DNA from: Tiliqua scincoides
Taxonomy: Eukaryota; Chordata; Lepidosauria; Squamata; Scincidae
Direction: 5' to 3'
Assembly (NCBI RefSeq): GCF_035046505.1
Contig: NC_089829.1
Coordinates: 8,953,396 to 9,017,395, forward strand
Length of the DNA stretch: 64,000 nt
The position numbers were made by a program, and so were the translations under genes. Numbering within the stretch: the stretch's first letter is position 1; every line of letters begins with the position of its first letter. Under the pieces are notes generated by a model, which saw nothing but the letters and a program-made list of their open reading frames with translations, made no database searches and was not told where the DNA came from. Below are positions 44,827 through 55,698 of the stretch, one piece after another.

Positions 44827-45150
44827 CAGTTTCTCAAACTGTGGGTCGGGACCCACTAGACGCTGTGCAAGAACCACCATTCAGAGCGCGATACCATAGT
44901 CTTTCGAGACTGAAGGTTGCCAACTAAGGGTCGGGACCCACTAGGTGGGTCATGAGCCAATTTCAGGTAGGTCCCCATTCATTTCAATATTTTATTTTTA
45001 ATATATCTGTGTTCAATAGTGTTGAATGCCTTTTTGTTATCCTCTCTGTACATGTTAATCACGTGTTGTCTAGTTGTATCTTATTACCTATTAATAATAA
45101 TACCTAATATTACTGTTAATAATAATATTTCTCCAATAAAAAATGGTTTA
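44827..45150 (+). mobile_element. hAT-type element left end, with insertion
   Basis: CAGTTTCTCAAACTGTGGGT then, after a 68-bp insertion, ACCCACTAGGTGGGTCATG and CCAATTTCAGGTAGGTCCCC. The same order, inverted, is at 23400-23558. Right end not found. Confidence 0.6.
44860..44927 (+). mobile_element. 68-bp RTE-like LINE tail copy with 17-bp TSD
   Basis: The insert equals LINE bases 16358-16425 (ACGCTGTGC to GTTGCCAAC) and includes the hairpin AGTCTTTCGAGACT. The flanking sequence GGGTCGGGACCCACTAG is present at 44843-44859 and again at 44928-44944, a perfect 17-bp TSD. Confidence 0.95.
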
Positions 45151-45154
45151 AAAA

Positions 45155-45226
45155 TAAATAAATTAAATAAAAGATTAACAAGTTGTGAGTTCCTGCACTT
45201 TTTTTTTTTTTACAAAAAAAGCACTG
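45155..45226 (+). repeat. GCACTG-tail motif
   Basis: AATAAATTAAATAAAAGATT, ACAAGTTGTGAGTTCCTGCA, T-run, ACAAAAAAAGCACTG; third copy of the motif at 9255 and 16567. Confidence 0.8.
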
Positions 45227-45339
45227 AATGATTGTATATATTGTATATATTTAAAAGTTTTTAGCGAGACTTAGGAGAGTGTTTGGTTTTCCATATTACT
45301 GTATCAAGCTGCTGATAGACCCTTGGGCAGATAGACCTG

Positions 45340-46380
45340 GGTTCTGCATTGGGAAGTCAAGTAGACCTGAACTCCAAAGACTATTCCAGCTGTCGCTACC
45401 CTCCCCCTGTTTTGCCCTCCCCACCTTTGGGAAGGGGCCCTGTCACCAGGATCCAGCCCAGGCAGCTGGGAGCTCCCCAGGAACAGGGGTCTCCTTGGGG
45501 GTAGAGGCCTCCTCAAGAGTAAAACCCGAGTACTTGAGGACTGGGGTCCTGTACAGAGCACCTACGCGGGAGGAGGAATAAGGACCAGCTGGGAACCCCA
45601 GGCAGGCACATGGTTAGGAGGGGTGGGGCCAGCCCAAGAGGGAAGAGGCCTCATAAGGAGCCTGGAGAGGGAAGAGAGAGGTCGCTCCTCTCCAGAGGGG
45701 AGTAAGGCCCGAGGAAAGCAAGAGGGAAAGCAGCATCCCTGCCTAAGGGAAAGGAGAGAGGCCTCCAGAGGCAGGGGACCCGCCCTGGAAAGAGGAGACT
45801 GGGGGGAAGATTTCCCTGACCCAGGACCCTCCTGGACACAGAGGGTGACCCCTAGAGAGACGGGATCATGGAGACGGGGCATTGAAGCCCACTATACCCC
45901 ATGGGGGCAAGCTGGCTGGAGAACCGGCACAGAGACAGCAGGGGCCCTCCAGAGGCCAGGCAGCTGGACCCCGACCAGTAGGGTTATATCCCCCGAGAGC
46001 CCTGACCTTGGGCCCGGGGATTCGGAGCTGAAGGCTGGTGCTGAGAACGCCCAGAATCGGGGAGGGTCAGGTCCAGGGACCATCCAACATTGTCGCCACA
46101 AGTCGGCATAATGTATGTAGGCCTGTGAAGGAACAGTCCTCATGAATGTGAAATGGCTGACGCTATTAAACCGTTTGTGTCGAACAACTGTACCTGCCTC
46201 CCATCTGTTAATCTGTCGCCGACCATCGCTCAAGGACCGGGTAAGCCCCTCGCGCTCGCCTACAACACCAGGGAAGGGGCCACCTCCCGCTATGGACATT
46301 ACAGGCCCAAAAGAAACTATGTACCCCCTGATAAAATTCCTTTCAGAGGCCCTGCTCACAGGTGAACCTCCCTGAGAGAA
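45340..46380 (+). other. GC-rich block, possible LTR-type fossil
   Basis: Purine-rich, GC-rich sequence with an open frame at 45623-46111 of low complexity. The stretch near 46160-46200 (CTATTAAACCGTTTGTG) resembles the polyadenylation area of LTR elements. No family can be given. Confidence 0.3.
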
Positions 46381-46783
46381 ACTAAGAGCTCCCAGTAACT
46401 GGACGGGGAGAACAAACTAACATAAACAAAACCTGACATGCCAATCTCATTTGTGGTCCCTTCTCTATTTCCCTGGGGCTCTCCCCAGCAGCCTCCCACT
46501 CTGCTCACCAGAGAGTGGGCTGTCCCTGACTTGCCCAGCCTGAAGCACCCCAAGGAGAGTGAGAGAGAGAGCTCTCCAAGAGACTAACTCCCCATCAACC
46601 TGAACACCTCAGAACTGGAAGGAAATTGGAAGGAAAATCCTTCCAGAAACCACAACTATTAATGATTTCATCACAGGATGGCAGAACACGTCTTTTTACT
46701 CTCTACCAACTAGGGAGATTTTATGAAGGCAGGTCTCTGATGCCACAAGGAAGATCTCCAGTTACCTCTGCTGAGCAAACAGG
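46381..46783. other. Presumed AADACL copy C upstream region
   Basis: Directly upstream of exon 1. No TATA box I would trust. Confidence 0.4.
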
Positions 46784-46960
46784 ATGGTATTTGCTGATAT
46801 TCTGTTTCCTCTGACCTACTGTATCGGCACCTTCATTTTTTCCTTACTGTTTCCATGGAGCATTTATTATGCCATCACAAGGACAGACTTGCCTCCTGGA
46901 TTCCCAGACCGTTTAATACTACAAGCTGCAGATACACTGCATGATTGCTTATTTGCCTTG
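46784..46960 (+). pseudogene. AADACL4-like: AADACL copy C, exon 1
   Basis: Begins at ATG 46784 and encodes 59 residues. Residues about 5-28 are hydrophobic (ILFPLTYCIGTFIFSLLFPW), matching the type II signal-anchor that holds AADAC-family esterases in the ER membrane. Then SIYYAITRTDLPPGFPDRL and LHDCLFAL follow, as in AADACL4 first exons, where the PPG step is conserved. The exon ends in phase 0 at a consensus donor GTAAGC (46961). The open frame through the donor into the intron is chance. The exon itself looks undamaged; the gene it belongs to is broken downstream. Confidence 0.85.
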
Positions 46961-48300
46961 GTAAGCTTTCCTGCGCTTAATATACATTTTTTTTTCTATT
47001 TTGTTCACGTGAAATGCAGGGCACACCATACTCTCTCAAAGTGCCCTGAAATGGCTGGAGGAGTGGAACCTGCAATAGTCTTGCAACTGTCTTCTCTCCT
47101 TCCTAAATGTGGGTTGGGGCTAATCTGGATGCCCCAGAGAAGCACCATCATATGGGAAACCAAATGTGAGTGCCGGGGGTGTCTTTGACTGCTTTGCACA
47201 CAGAAGACTCCAATTTCAATTCCTCTTGGCAGCATCTCCAGGTTGGTCTGGAAAAGACCATAAGCCTGAAACCAAGCAGAGCTGCTGCCCAGAAGAGGGA
47301 GGTGAGGGCAAAGGAGGGGCACTTTGGTTAATAGACAATCCTGAACTAGATGGATCAAGGGTCCATTGGCGGTATTTAGTGAAAGGCAGGGTTTGAATGA
47401 ATGAGTAAATAAAAACCCTTGCTCTTGCCACAGTTCCAATCTAACAGCCCAAACCTAAACTTGCCCAGCACCTAGCAGTACAATGGCGCCGAAATGGACA
47501 TCACTGTATCCTGTGGGGCCAGGGAAGCTGCTGGAGGTTTCCTCAGAGTAAGGGAACATTGGTTCCTTTGTCATGTGTAGACTGCAGCTGGCCCTGATGG
47601 GTCTACTTAGCCCTTGAGCTGATGCAGAACCGAGGAGACCCACATGGGCTCCACAGCTCTGGAGTGGGGATAGGAGCTGGCAGCAGCCTCTGCTGTTGTC
47701 CCCACCTCCCCTAGGCCCAATCCATCCACCAGCCCGCTTGCCTTCTGTTGAGTTCTGCCCCTCCCTGCCTTCCCCCCACCCTGCCCTGCTTAGCTGACTG
47801 GTGCTGGCCTCTCCACCAGCGCTGGGTCTCTCCTGCTGGCAGAAAAGTGCCTAACAGCACTTTTGCAACATCCAGTACTGGCACTGCGAGTGCAGCACTG
47901 ACACTGGGCAGCAAAGGATTGGGCAGCCTGTTGGCTCTCAAGGATAATGTGGAACTTAAATGTATATCTTCCAAAAATGTCAGTTTGTGGCTCCAGAATG
48001 TGTGATGGCAGCATGATATACTCGCAGTCACTGGACCATGTCTGACAGCTGATTATGAGATCCATGTCATTAATGGCCCATCACATTGGGCCGCAGTAAA
48101 TGTTTTCTCAAGACAGCAAACAAAATCCCTGTTTCATCCCTGATCTGGTCCCATAGTCTTATCAGGATATTGTCTTGCCAAATTCACATCACAGTCAGCG
48201 TTATTTATAATGTCAGGGCAAAGGGGTAAAAGTTGAAAATGCATCCTGGGCATGTGAGAGAATGCTCCTCTCCCCTAAAAAAACTATTTAACACCTAGAG
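46961..48300 (+). other. Copy C intron 1
   Basis: Between the exon 1 donor and the exon 2 acceptor. Apart from the hAT MITE at 48301 I see no repeat I can name; several open frames lack motifs. Confidence 0.6.
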
Positions 48301-48519
48301 TAGCCATTTTCAACCACTGTGCCATAGCACACTGGTTATGTGTGGAGATATGCCTTGGGAGTTTGGGGGAGGGTCATTTATTAGTAGGGCCATCAGGGGA
48401 TGTGAGACTGCCACGAACGGCATGGTGTGCCTTGTCAATTGCCCAAAAACTGATGGTTTGCCTTGACAATTTTAGTACCTTGTCAGCGTGCCATGAGACG
48501 AAAAAGGTTGAAATCCCTG
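48301..48519. mobile_element. hAT MITE, 219 bp, in intron 1 of copy C
   Basis: TIRs TAGCCATTTTCAACC and complement of GGTTGAAATCCCTG; perfect TSD ACCTAGAG at 48293-48300 and 48520-48527. Same family as 12373. Confidence 0.95.
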
Positions 48520-48633
48520 ACCTAGAGCCAAGAGGGCAGCATTGTCCTGCACACATCAAAGAATTTGCACACATCAAAAATTAACCTGCTAAATGTCTTT
48601 TGATTTGTTCTCTGTATGTTGTTCTGAAATTAG

Positions 48634-48851
48634 GGGTCATTTCTCCAGAAACATGACATCTGCCGTGAGTTTGCACTCGTAAGGTGGTTGTTTGATGGAA
48701 TACCACCTTCACAGGACTCAAAACTGCTCATCCAGAATCTGGTTTTTGATGACGTCCCATTGAGGCTGTACTGGTCCAAAACACCAGTTGCTGGTTCAAA
48801 GGAGAGGAATGCTCAACCTTCACAGAGGAGCCAGCCTGCTTGGGAGCATTC
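48634..48851 (+). pseudogene. AADACL4-like: AADACL copy C, exon 2, frameshifted
   Basis: After an AG acceptor (48632-48633) it reads FLQKHDICREFALVRWLFDG, IPPSQDSKLLIQNLVFDDVP and LRLYWSKTPVAGSK. The frame then shifts near 48800, and the next frame gives RRGMLNLHRGASLLGSI to the donor GTAAGT at 48852. Family members have an oxyanion-hole HGGG or HGGA at this point; here it is HRGA, so a key glycine is lost. The frameshift plus that substitution mark this as a pseudogene. Exon 3 (about 70 bases in relatives) could not be placed. Confidence 0.85.
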
Positions 48852-49554
48852 GTAAGTTCTTTGGAGGGAACCTAGATGTTTTGGTTAGGTGGTTTGTTAA
48901 AAAAAAGTTGACATGGTCCTTCACAAATCAAAATCCAAAATATTTACTGAGTAGTTTACCCGAAAGGGAAGTCACTGAATTTGTGCTTCTCCCATGTGTG
49001 GTTCAGCTACTGGAATTTACTAGGATCCCATTAATAGAAAATTCGTTTGTAGTGGTGTAGAATTGCCAGCACAACCCAGAATGAAGACAGAAGACGTTTG
49101 TGGGTCTATGAAAGAACCACAGCTTCATTCTAATCTATCCCTTGGGAGCTGCAACAAGATAAATGAGTTTTAACTCCATTCCAACAGTGTGGGTTTCCTA
49201 TAACGAAAAACAAGAGCTGAGAGGAACATGACCTTCATCATCAACCCTGCATGGGTGACCCTCCCACCCCTAGCATCAAGTAATGCATCAATATTTAACT
49301 GATCTGTACTTCTCACTTCCAACTCAACTTAAACAAAGCTCCAGACCATCTCACAATGTTTGGGATTTTTAAGTTTTGCAAAAGATTGCAAATGACTGAG
49401 GTTTAAAACATTTGCACAATATGGAGAAAGTAGATGGAGATCACCTTTTTCAACCTCTCACACTAGAACCAGGCTGGGTCAGTCAATGAAACTGGTGGGT
49501 GGGCAATTTTGGAGAGTCACAAAGAAAGCCTTCTTTGCTCAAATTTATTTGTGA
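48852..49554 (+). other. Copy C intron, no feature
   Basis: No repeat or exon recognised. A short ENSFVVV reading at about 49040 recalls the ESNSVVVS of family exon 3 but is too short to call. Confidence 0.45.
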
Positions 49555-49790
49555 AATCCACTGCTACCAGATGTGGTGATGGCCACTAGCTTAGATGGCT
49601 TTGAGGGGCCATGAGAAACACATGGTGGACGAGTTACTGCCCCTTGTCCTGATGGCTTTCTGCTCCCCACCCCCAGAGACATCTGAACACCAGTTGCTGG
49701 AAAACTATAGAGGGACAGGGAGCTGACCTTCAGCTGTTGGTTTCCTAGAGGCATCTAGCTGGCCACAAAGGGTAACAGGATGCTGGCCCG
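49555..49790 (+). mobile_element. Old CR1/L3-type 3' end
   Basis: GATGTGGTGATGGCCACTAG then TTAGATGGCTTTGAGGGG and CTGTTGGTTTCCTAGAGGCA form the CR1/L3 3' region. Highly diverged, so older than the other CR1 copies. Confidence 0.6.
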
Positions 49791-50118
49791 AACCATGAAT
49801 GCCCCAAACCACAAATGCCACACACAGTTACACAGAACCAAAATTATATAGAAGGGAATAGAACCACGTATAAAACATAATTATTTTATGACAAGACTGA
49901 ACAACAGCACATCTTTTCACAACCCTCACTCTGAAGATGGCAGCAATATAGATGGGCAAAATGGATGCCAGTCAGACTCAAAGCCCAGTCCTATGGTACC
50001 CCCCTCATAGCATGCAGCCAAGCCAAAATGGGTGATGCTGCATGCTGTGGTGGTGGTGGGGGGAAATCCAGAAGCATGGGGAGGGGGAATGGAAAATAGT
50101 CTCCAATAGTTCTTGATC

Positions 50119-50246
50119 CCCGATCTTGCCTGATCTCGGAAGCTAAGCAGGGTCAGGCCTGGTTAGTACTTGGATGGGAGACTGCCTGGGAATACCAGGT
50201 GCTGTAGGCTTATACCATAGTCTTTCGAGACTGAAGGTTGCCAACC
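50119..50246 (+). mobile_element. 5S rRNA-derived SINE with RTE-like LINE tail
   Basis: Bases 50119-50211 match vertebrate 5S rRNA from about nucleotide 27 to its end (GATCTCGGAAGCTAAGCAGG, CTTGGATGGGAGACTGCC, GGTGCTGTAGGCTT). Bases 50212-50246 are the RTE-like LINE 3' tail (ATACCATAGTC, TTTCGAGACTGAAGGTTGCC). A perfect TSD AGTTCTTGATC lies at 50108-50118 and 50247-50257. The internal 5S promoter elements (A box, IE, box C) start around nucleotide 50 and are present, but the first 26 nucleotides are missing. Confidence 0.95.
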
Positions 50247-50265
50247 AGTTCTTGATCACTAACGG

Positions 50266-50315
50266 GTCTCCTCAGACTTGCACCAGCTCTTTAGCTGGCG
50301 CAAGTCTGAGGAGAC
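50266..50315. repeat. Near-perfect hairpin, 23-bp arms
   Basis: GTCTCCTCAGACTTGCACC... (50266-50288) and its complement (50293-50315) are separated by 4 bases, with one mismatch. Confidence 0.95.
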
Positions 50316-50725
50316 AAAGGGGGTATGTTGCCCACCTTTCCTTCTAGTTTTCATTTCTTTCATTAATCCACTTTTATTCCTTGTACTGATTAGAATGCAA
50401 CAAAATAATGGAATAATATCTGCTCCCAATGCTTCCTTGACCTAATGACATCTGCAGGAAAGAAACATCTCCTGAGGGTTTTATCTCTTTATCAGTTGTC
50501 CCAGAACTTGTCCAATAATCTCCCTTGGAAAAACTTATTTTTCAGAAGCAAATGAACGGGTTTGCTGCAGCATTGCAAGAAGAAGTGATTCTGTGGTTGT
50601 GTGTGTTGGGTAAGTGGCTTTGTTTTCCTTGTGTTAGAAAAGAGTACATGGTTCTGGAGCTGAGGATTCGATATGGCGTTGACACAGAATAGCTCTATAT
50701 TTAATAGGCAAATAGGCTCCTTTTC

Positions 50726-53700
50726 ATAAGAACATAAGAACATAAGAACAGCCCCACTGGATCAGGCCATAGGCCCATCTAGTCCAGCTTCCTGTATCTC
50801 ACAGCGGCCCACCAAATGCCCCAGGGAGCACACCAGATAACAAGAGACCTCATCCTGGTGCCCTCCCCTACATCTGGCATTCTGACTTAACCCATTCCTA
50901 AAATCAGGAGGTTGCGCATACACATCATGGCTTGTACCCCATAATGGATTTTTCCTCCAGAAACTCGTCCAATCCCCTTTTAAAGGCATCTAGGCTAGAC
51001 GCCAGCACCACATCCTGTGGCAAGGAGTTCCACAGACCGACCACGCGCTGAGTAAAGAAATATTTTCTTTTGTCTGTCATAACCCGCCCAACACTCAATT
51101 TTAGTGGATGTCCCCTGGTTCTGGTATTATGTGAGAGTGTAAAGAGCATCTCCCTATCCACTCTGTCCATCCCCTGCATAATTTTGTATGTCTCAATCAT
51201 GTCCCCCCTCAAGCGTCTCTTTTCTAGGCTGAAGAGGCCCAAACTCCGTAGCCTTTCCTCATAAGGAAGGTGCCCCAGCCCTGTAATCATCTTAGTCGCT
51301 CTCTTTTGCACCTTTTCCATTTCCACTATGTCTTTTTTGAGATGCGGCGACCAGAACTGGACACAATACTCCAGGTGTGGCCTTACCATCGATTTGTACA
51401 ACGGCATTATAATACTAACCGTTTTGTTCTCAATACCCTTCCTAATGATCCCAAGCATAGAATTGGCCTTCTTCACTGCCGCCGCACATTGGGTCAACAC
51501 TTTCATTGACCTGTCCACCATTGTATTGGCAACCTTCAGTCTCGAAAGACTATGGTATCGCGCTCTGAAAGGTGGTTCTGGCACAGCGTCTAGTGTGGCT
51601 GAAAAGGCCAATCCGGGAGTGACAATCCCTTCCACACCGGGAGCAAGTGCAGTCTGTCCCTGGTCTGTCTCCCTGGCCATGGGCCTTCCTTCTTTGCCTC
51701 TTAGCCTCAGACTGTTGGCAAAGTGTCTCTTCAAACTGGGAAAGGCCATGCTGCACAGCCTGCCTCCAAGCGGGCTGCTCAGAGGCCAGGGTTTCCCACT
51801 TGTTGAGGTCCATCCTTAAGGCCTTCAGATCCCTCTTGCAGATGTCCTTGTATCGCAGCTGTGGTCTACCTGTAGGGCGCTTTCCTTGCACGAGTTCTCC
51901 ATAGAGGAGATCCTTTGGGATCCGGCCATCATCCATTCTCACGACATGACCAAGCCAACGCAGGCGTCTCTGTTTCAGCAGTGAATACATGCTAGGGATT
52001 CCAGCACGTTCCAGGACTGTGTTGTTTGGAACTTTGTCCTGCCAGGTGATGCCGAGGATGCGTCGGAGGCAGCGCATGTGGAAAGCGCTCAGTTTCCTCT
52101 CCTGTTGTGAGCGAAGAGTCCATGACTCGCTGCAGTACAGAAGTGTACTCAGGACGCAAGCTCTGTAGACCTGGATCTTGGTATGTTCCGTCAGCTTCTT
52201 GTTGGACCAGACTCTCTTTGTGAGTCTGGAAAACGTGGTAGCTGCTTTACTGATGCGCTTGTTTAGCTCGGTATCGAGAGAATGAGTGTCGGAGATCGTT
52301 GAGCCAAGGTACACAAAGTCATGGACAACCTCCAGTTCATGCGCAGAGATTGTAATGCAGGGAGGTAAGTCCACATCCTGAACCATGACCTGTGTTTTCT
52401 TCAGGCTGATTGTCAGTCCAAAATCTTGGCAGGCCTTACTAAAACGATCCATGAGCTGCTGGAGATCTTTGGCAGAGTGGGTAGTGACAGCTGCATCGTC
52501 GGCAAAGAGGAAGTCACGCAGACATTTCAGCTGGACTTTGGATTTTTTTGTTATGTTACCCGGTAGATCTACCAGGCACCAAAGTCAGCTGGACTTTGGA
52601 CATTTCAGCTGGACTTTGGCAAGGCACCTGGAAAAGACAGCATCCCTGCTGAAGTCCTAAAATGCTGCAAAGAGATCATCATCACTGAGCTGCATGAAAT
52701 CCTCTGTCTCTGCTGGAGAGAAGGTGGAGTACCTCAAGACATGAGGGATGCAAACATCATCACGCTGTACAAGAACAAAGGTGACAGGGGTGACTGCAAC
52801 AACTACCGCGGCATCTCTCTCCTTAGCGTTGTAGGAAAGCTGTTTGCCCGAGTTGTACTAAAGAGGCTCCAGGTACTTGCAGAGAGCGTCTATCCAGAAT
52901 CGCAGTGTGGATTCCGAGCCAACAGGTCCACCACTGATATGGTATTCTCCCTTAGACAACTGCAGGAGAAATGCAGGGAACAATGACAGCCACTCTTTAT
53001 AGCCTTCATAGATCTCACAAAGGCTTTTGACCTGGTCAGCAGAGACGGCCTCTTCAAGATTCTCCCCAAGATTGGATGTCCACCCAGGCTCCTCAGCATC
53101 ATCAGATCTTTCCACAAGGACATGAAGGGCACTGTTGTCTTCGATGGCTCCACATCAGACCCTTTTGACATCCGAAGCGGAGTGAAGCAGGGCTGTGTTC
53201 TTGCACCAACCTTGTTTGGGATTTTCTTCGCTGTCCTGCTGAAGCAGGCCTTTGGAACTGCAACAGAAGGCATCTATCTCCGGACCAGATCAGACGGAAA
53301 GCTCTTCAACCTCTCCAGACTGAGAGCAAAATCCAAAGTCCAGCTGAAATGTCTGCGTGACTTCCTCTTTGCCAACGATGTCCACCACCACCCCAAGATC
53401 TCTCTCCTGATCTGTCACAGACAGCTCAGAACCCATCAGCCTGTATCTAAAGTTTTGATTTTTTGCCCCAATGTGCATGACTTTACACTTACTGACATTG
53501 AAGTGCATCTGCCATTTTGCTGCCCATTCTGCCAGTCTGGAGAGATCCTTCTGGAGTTCCTCACAATCACTTCTGGTCTTTACCACTCGGAAAAGTTTGG
53601 TGTCGTCTGCAAACTTAGCCACTTCACTGCTCAACCCTGTCTACAGGTCATTTATGAAGAGGTTGAAAAGCACCGGTCCCAGGACAGATCCTTGGGGCAC

Positions 53701-54705
53701 ACTGCTTTTCACCTCTCTCCACTGTGAAAATTGCCCATTGACACCCACTCTCTGCTTCCTGGCCTCCAACCAGTTCTCAATCCACGAGAGGACCTGTCCT
53801 CTAATTCCCTGACTGTGGAGTTTTTTCAGTAGCCTTTGGTGAGGGACCGTGTCAAACGCCTTCTGAAAGTCCAGATATATAATGTCCACGGGTTCTCCCG
53901 CATCCACATGCCTGTTGACCTTTTCAAAGAATTCTATAAGGTTTGTGAGGCAAGACTTACCCTTACAGAAGCCATGCTGACTCTCCCTCAGCAAGGCCTG
54001 TTCGTCTATGTGTTTTGAGATCCTATCTTTGATGAGGCATTCCACCATCTTACCCGGTATGGATGTTAGGCTGACCGGCCTATAGTTTCCCGGGTCCCCC
54101 CTCTTTCCCTTTTTAAAAATGGGCGTGACATTTGCTATCCTCCAATCTTCTGGTACTGTGGCCGTTTTGAGGGACAAGTTGCATACCTTAGTCAAGAGAT
54201 CTGCAACTTCATTCTTCAATTCCTTAATAACCCTTGGGTGGATGCCATCAGGGCCCGGTGACTTATTGATCTTTAATTTATCAATGAGGTCTGAAACATC
54301 TTCTCTTTTAACCTCTATCTGACTTAACTCCTCGGTTAGGAGGGGCCGTTCGGGCAGTGGTATCTGCCCGAGGTCTTCTGCCGTGAAGACAGATGCAAAG
54401 AACTCATTTAATTTCTCTGCCATTTCTAAGTCTCCTTTTATCTCCCCTTTCCCTCCCTCACCATCCAGAGGGCCAACCGCTTCTCTGGCGGGTTTCCTGC
54501 TTCTAACATATTTGAAGAAGCTTTTATTATTCCCCTTAATGTTGCTGGCCATGCGTTCCTCATAGTCTCGCTTGGCCTCCCCTATCACCTTCTTACATTT
54601 CTTTTGCCACAGTTTATGTTCCTTTTTATTCTTTTCATTAGGGCAAGACTTCCATTTACGGAAGGAAGCTTCCTTGCCCTTCACAGCCTCTCTAAGCCTC
54701 TTTCT
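50726..54705 (-). mobile_element. CR1 LINE, 3' two-thirds, split by RTE-like LINE
   Basis: The 3' CATAAGAA repeat and UTR lie at 50726-50930. Codons of the RT end (RPHLEYCVQFWSPHLKKD) reach 51520. The element resumes at 53379 with VTDQERDLGVVVD and FADDTKLFRVVK. The main RT frame follows at 54684-53641: [59 protein letters not shown] and [18 protein letters not shown]. One in-frame TAG sits at NDL/TGLSSE near 53640. 5' truncation removes the endonuclease. Confidence 0.95.
51521..53378. mobile_element. RTE-like LINE with internal 5' inversion
   Basis: Bases 51521-52544 are minus-strand and match LINE 16425 back to about 15401. Bases 52616-53378 are plus-strand and match LINE about 14690-15452. 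The two parts share about 50 bases of LINE sequence at their inner ends. A junction of about 70 bases carries extra copies of CATTTCAGCTGGACTTTGG. The TSD is TGTCCACCA (51512-51520; 53379-53387). This is the layout produced by twin priming. Confidence 0.93.
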
Positions 54706-54930
54706 GAGGCTTTACACTCATGTTGCATTTATGATAGATACATATTTATGCTTAAATAGTAAAAAAGCACTAAAAATTAGTGGAGACACATATTCTGTGG
54801 TCATTTACTGAGAATTGGTCACTAGAGTGATCTCCCAAGGCTTTATGGACAGGGCTTGACCTACCCCTTCCTCCAGGCATACGACTTTAAACTACCTTCC
54901 TATGTTTGAAAACAGTGTTATTTATTTTAC
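54706..54930. other. No feature
   Basis: CR1 left flank; nothing named. Confidence 0.4.
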
Positions 54931-54985
54931 TCAGAAATAAGCCCATTGTGTTCAGTAAGACTTCGGCTGTAATCCTATCTTACTC
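54931..54985 (+). repeat. Palindromic unit, partial
   Basis: CAGAAATAAGCCCATTGTG, GTAAGACTTCGGCTGTAATC. Confidence 0.65.
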
Positions 54986-54993
54986 ATCAGAAA

Positions 54994-55146
<153 letters not shown>

Positions 55147-55155
55147 CCCCTTTAT

Positions 55156-55698
55156 ATGCAAATTCGCTTATCTACAAGGGGCAGAATTTTCACCTACCTG
55201 CAGTTACCTGCAACTGTTCTTGTTATCCACAAATACAGCCCTAGTGATGATGAGAAGCTTGATGATGAGAGGTCTCTAGATAGCTACCTGGAGGCTGCTC
55301 TGGGGCTAGGACAAGCCCAGGAAAGGAATCAAGAGACAGGTGGAGGAGGAGGAAGGACGGGTGAAGCAACCCCCTCCCCACTGCTGAACTCTGAGGCCTT
55401 GCTGTTAGGCCGGCAACCTTCAATGAGGGATAGCCAGCATGGAGAAATCACCACCACCACAACCTTCAATGCATCGAGGGATACCAGCAGAAAGGAGGTA
55501 GCATCAGATATTGGAGATGCTGATGAACCCTCAGCCCCCATAGACCAAGTTAAGATTCAGGTACATAAAGTTGATAGGATGTATGGTGAAGAGTGTCTCC
55601 TGGAACCTGGCCCCATTTTCCCCATAGGCTTGATCATTCAGTATCCACTAATTTGGTATCCTGGAACATTTTCCTGGAACTTAATGAGATATATTTGA
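55156..55698 (+). other. Unassigned 180-codon open frame
   Basis: Open from an ATG just after the CA run. It reads acidic then Gly-rich (GGGGGRTGEATP) then Thr-rich (EITTTTTFNASRD). No domain, splice context or relative recognised. It could be a decayed transposon frame or chance. Confidence 0.2.

Noticed and set aside
45623-46111. A 162-codon host protein
   Set aside because: Low-complexity, GC/purine-rich frame with no domain; open frames are expected in such composition.
48850-49060. Readthrough continuation of AADACL exon 2 and ENSFVVV as exon 3
   Set aside because: A consensus donor lies at 48852, and the ENSFVVV match to family exon 3 is only a few residues without an acceptor.
50119-50211. 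A functional 5S rRNA gene
   Set aside because: The first 26 nucleotides are missing, it lacks a T-run terminator, and it is fused to a LINE tail within a TSD.
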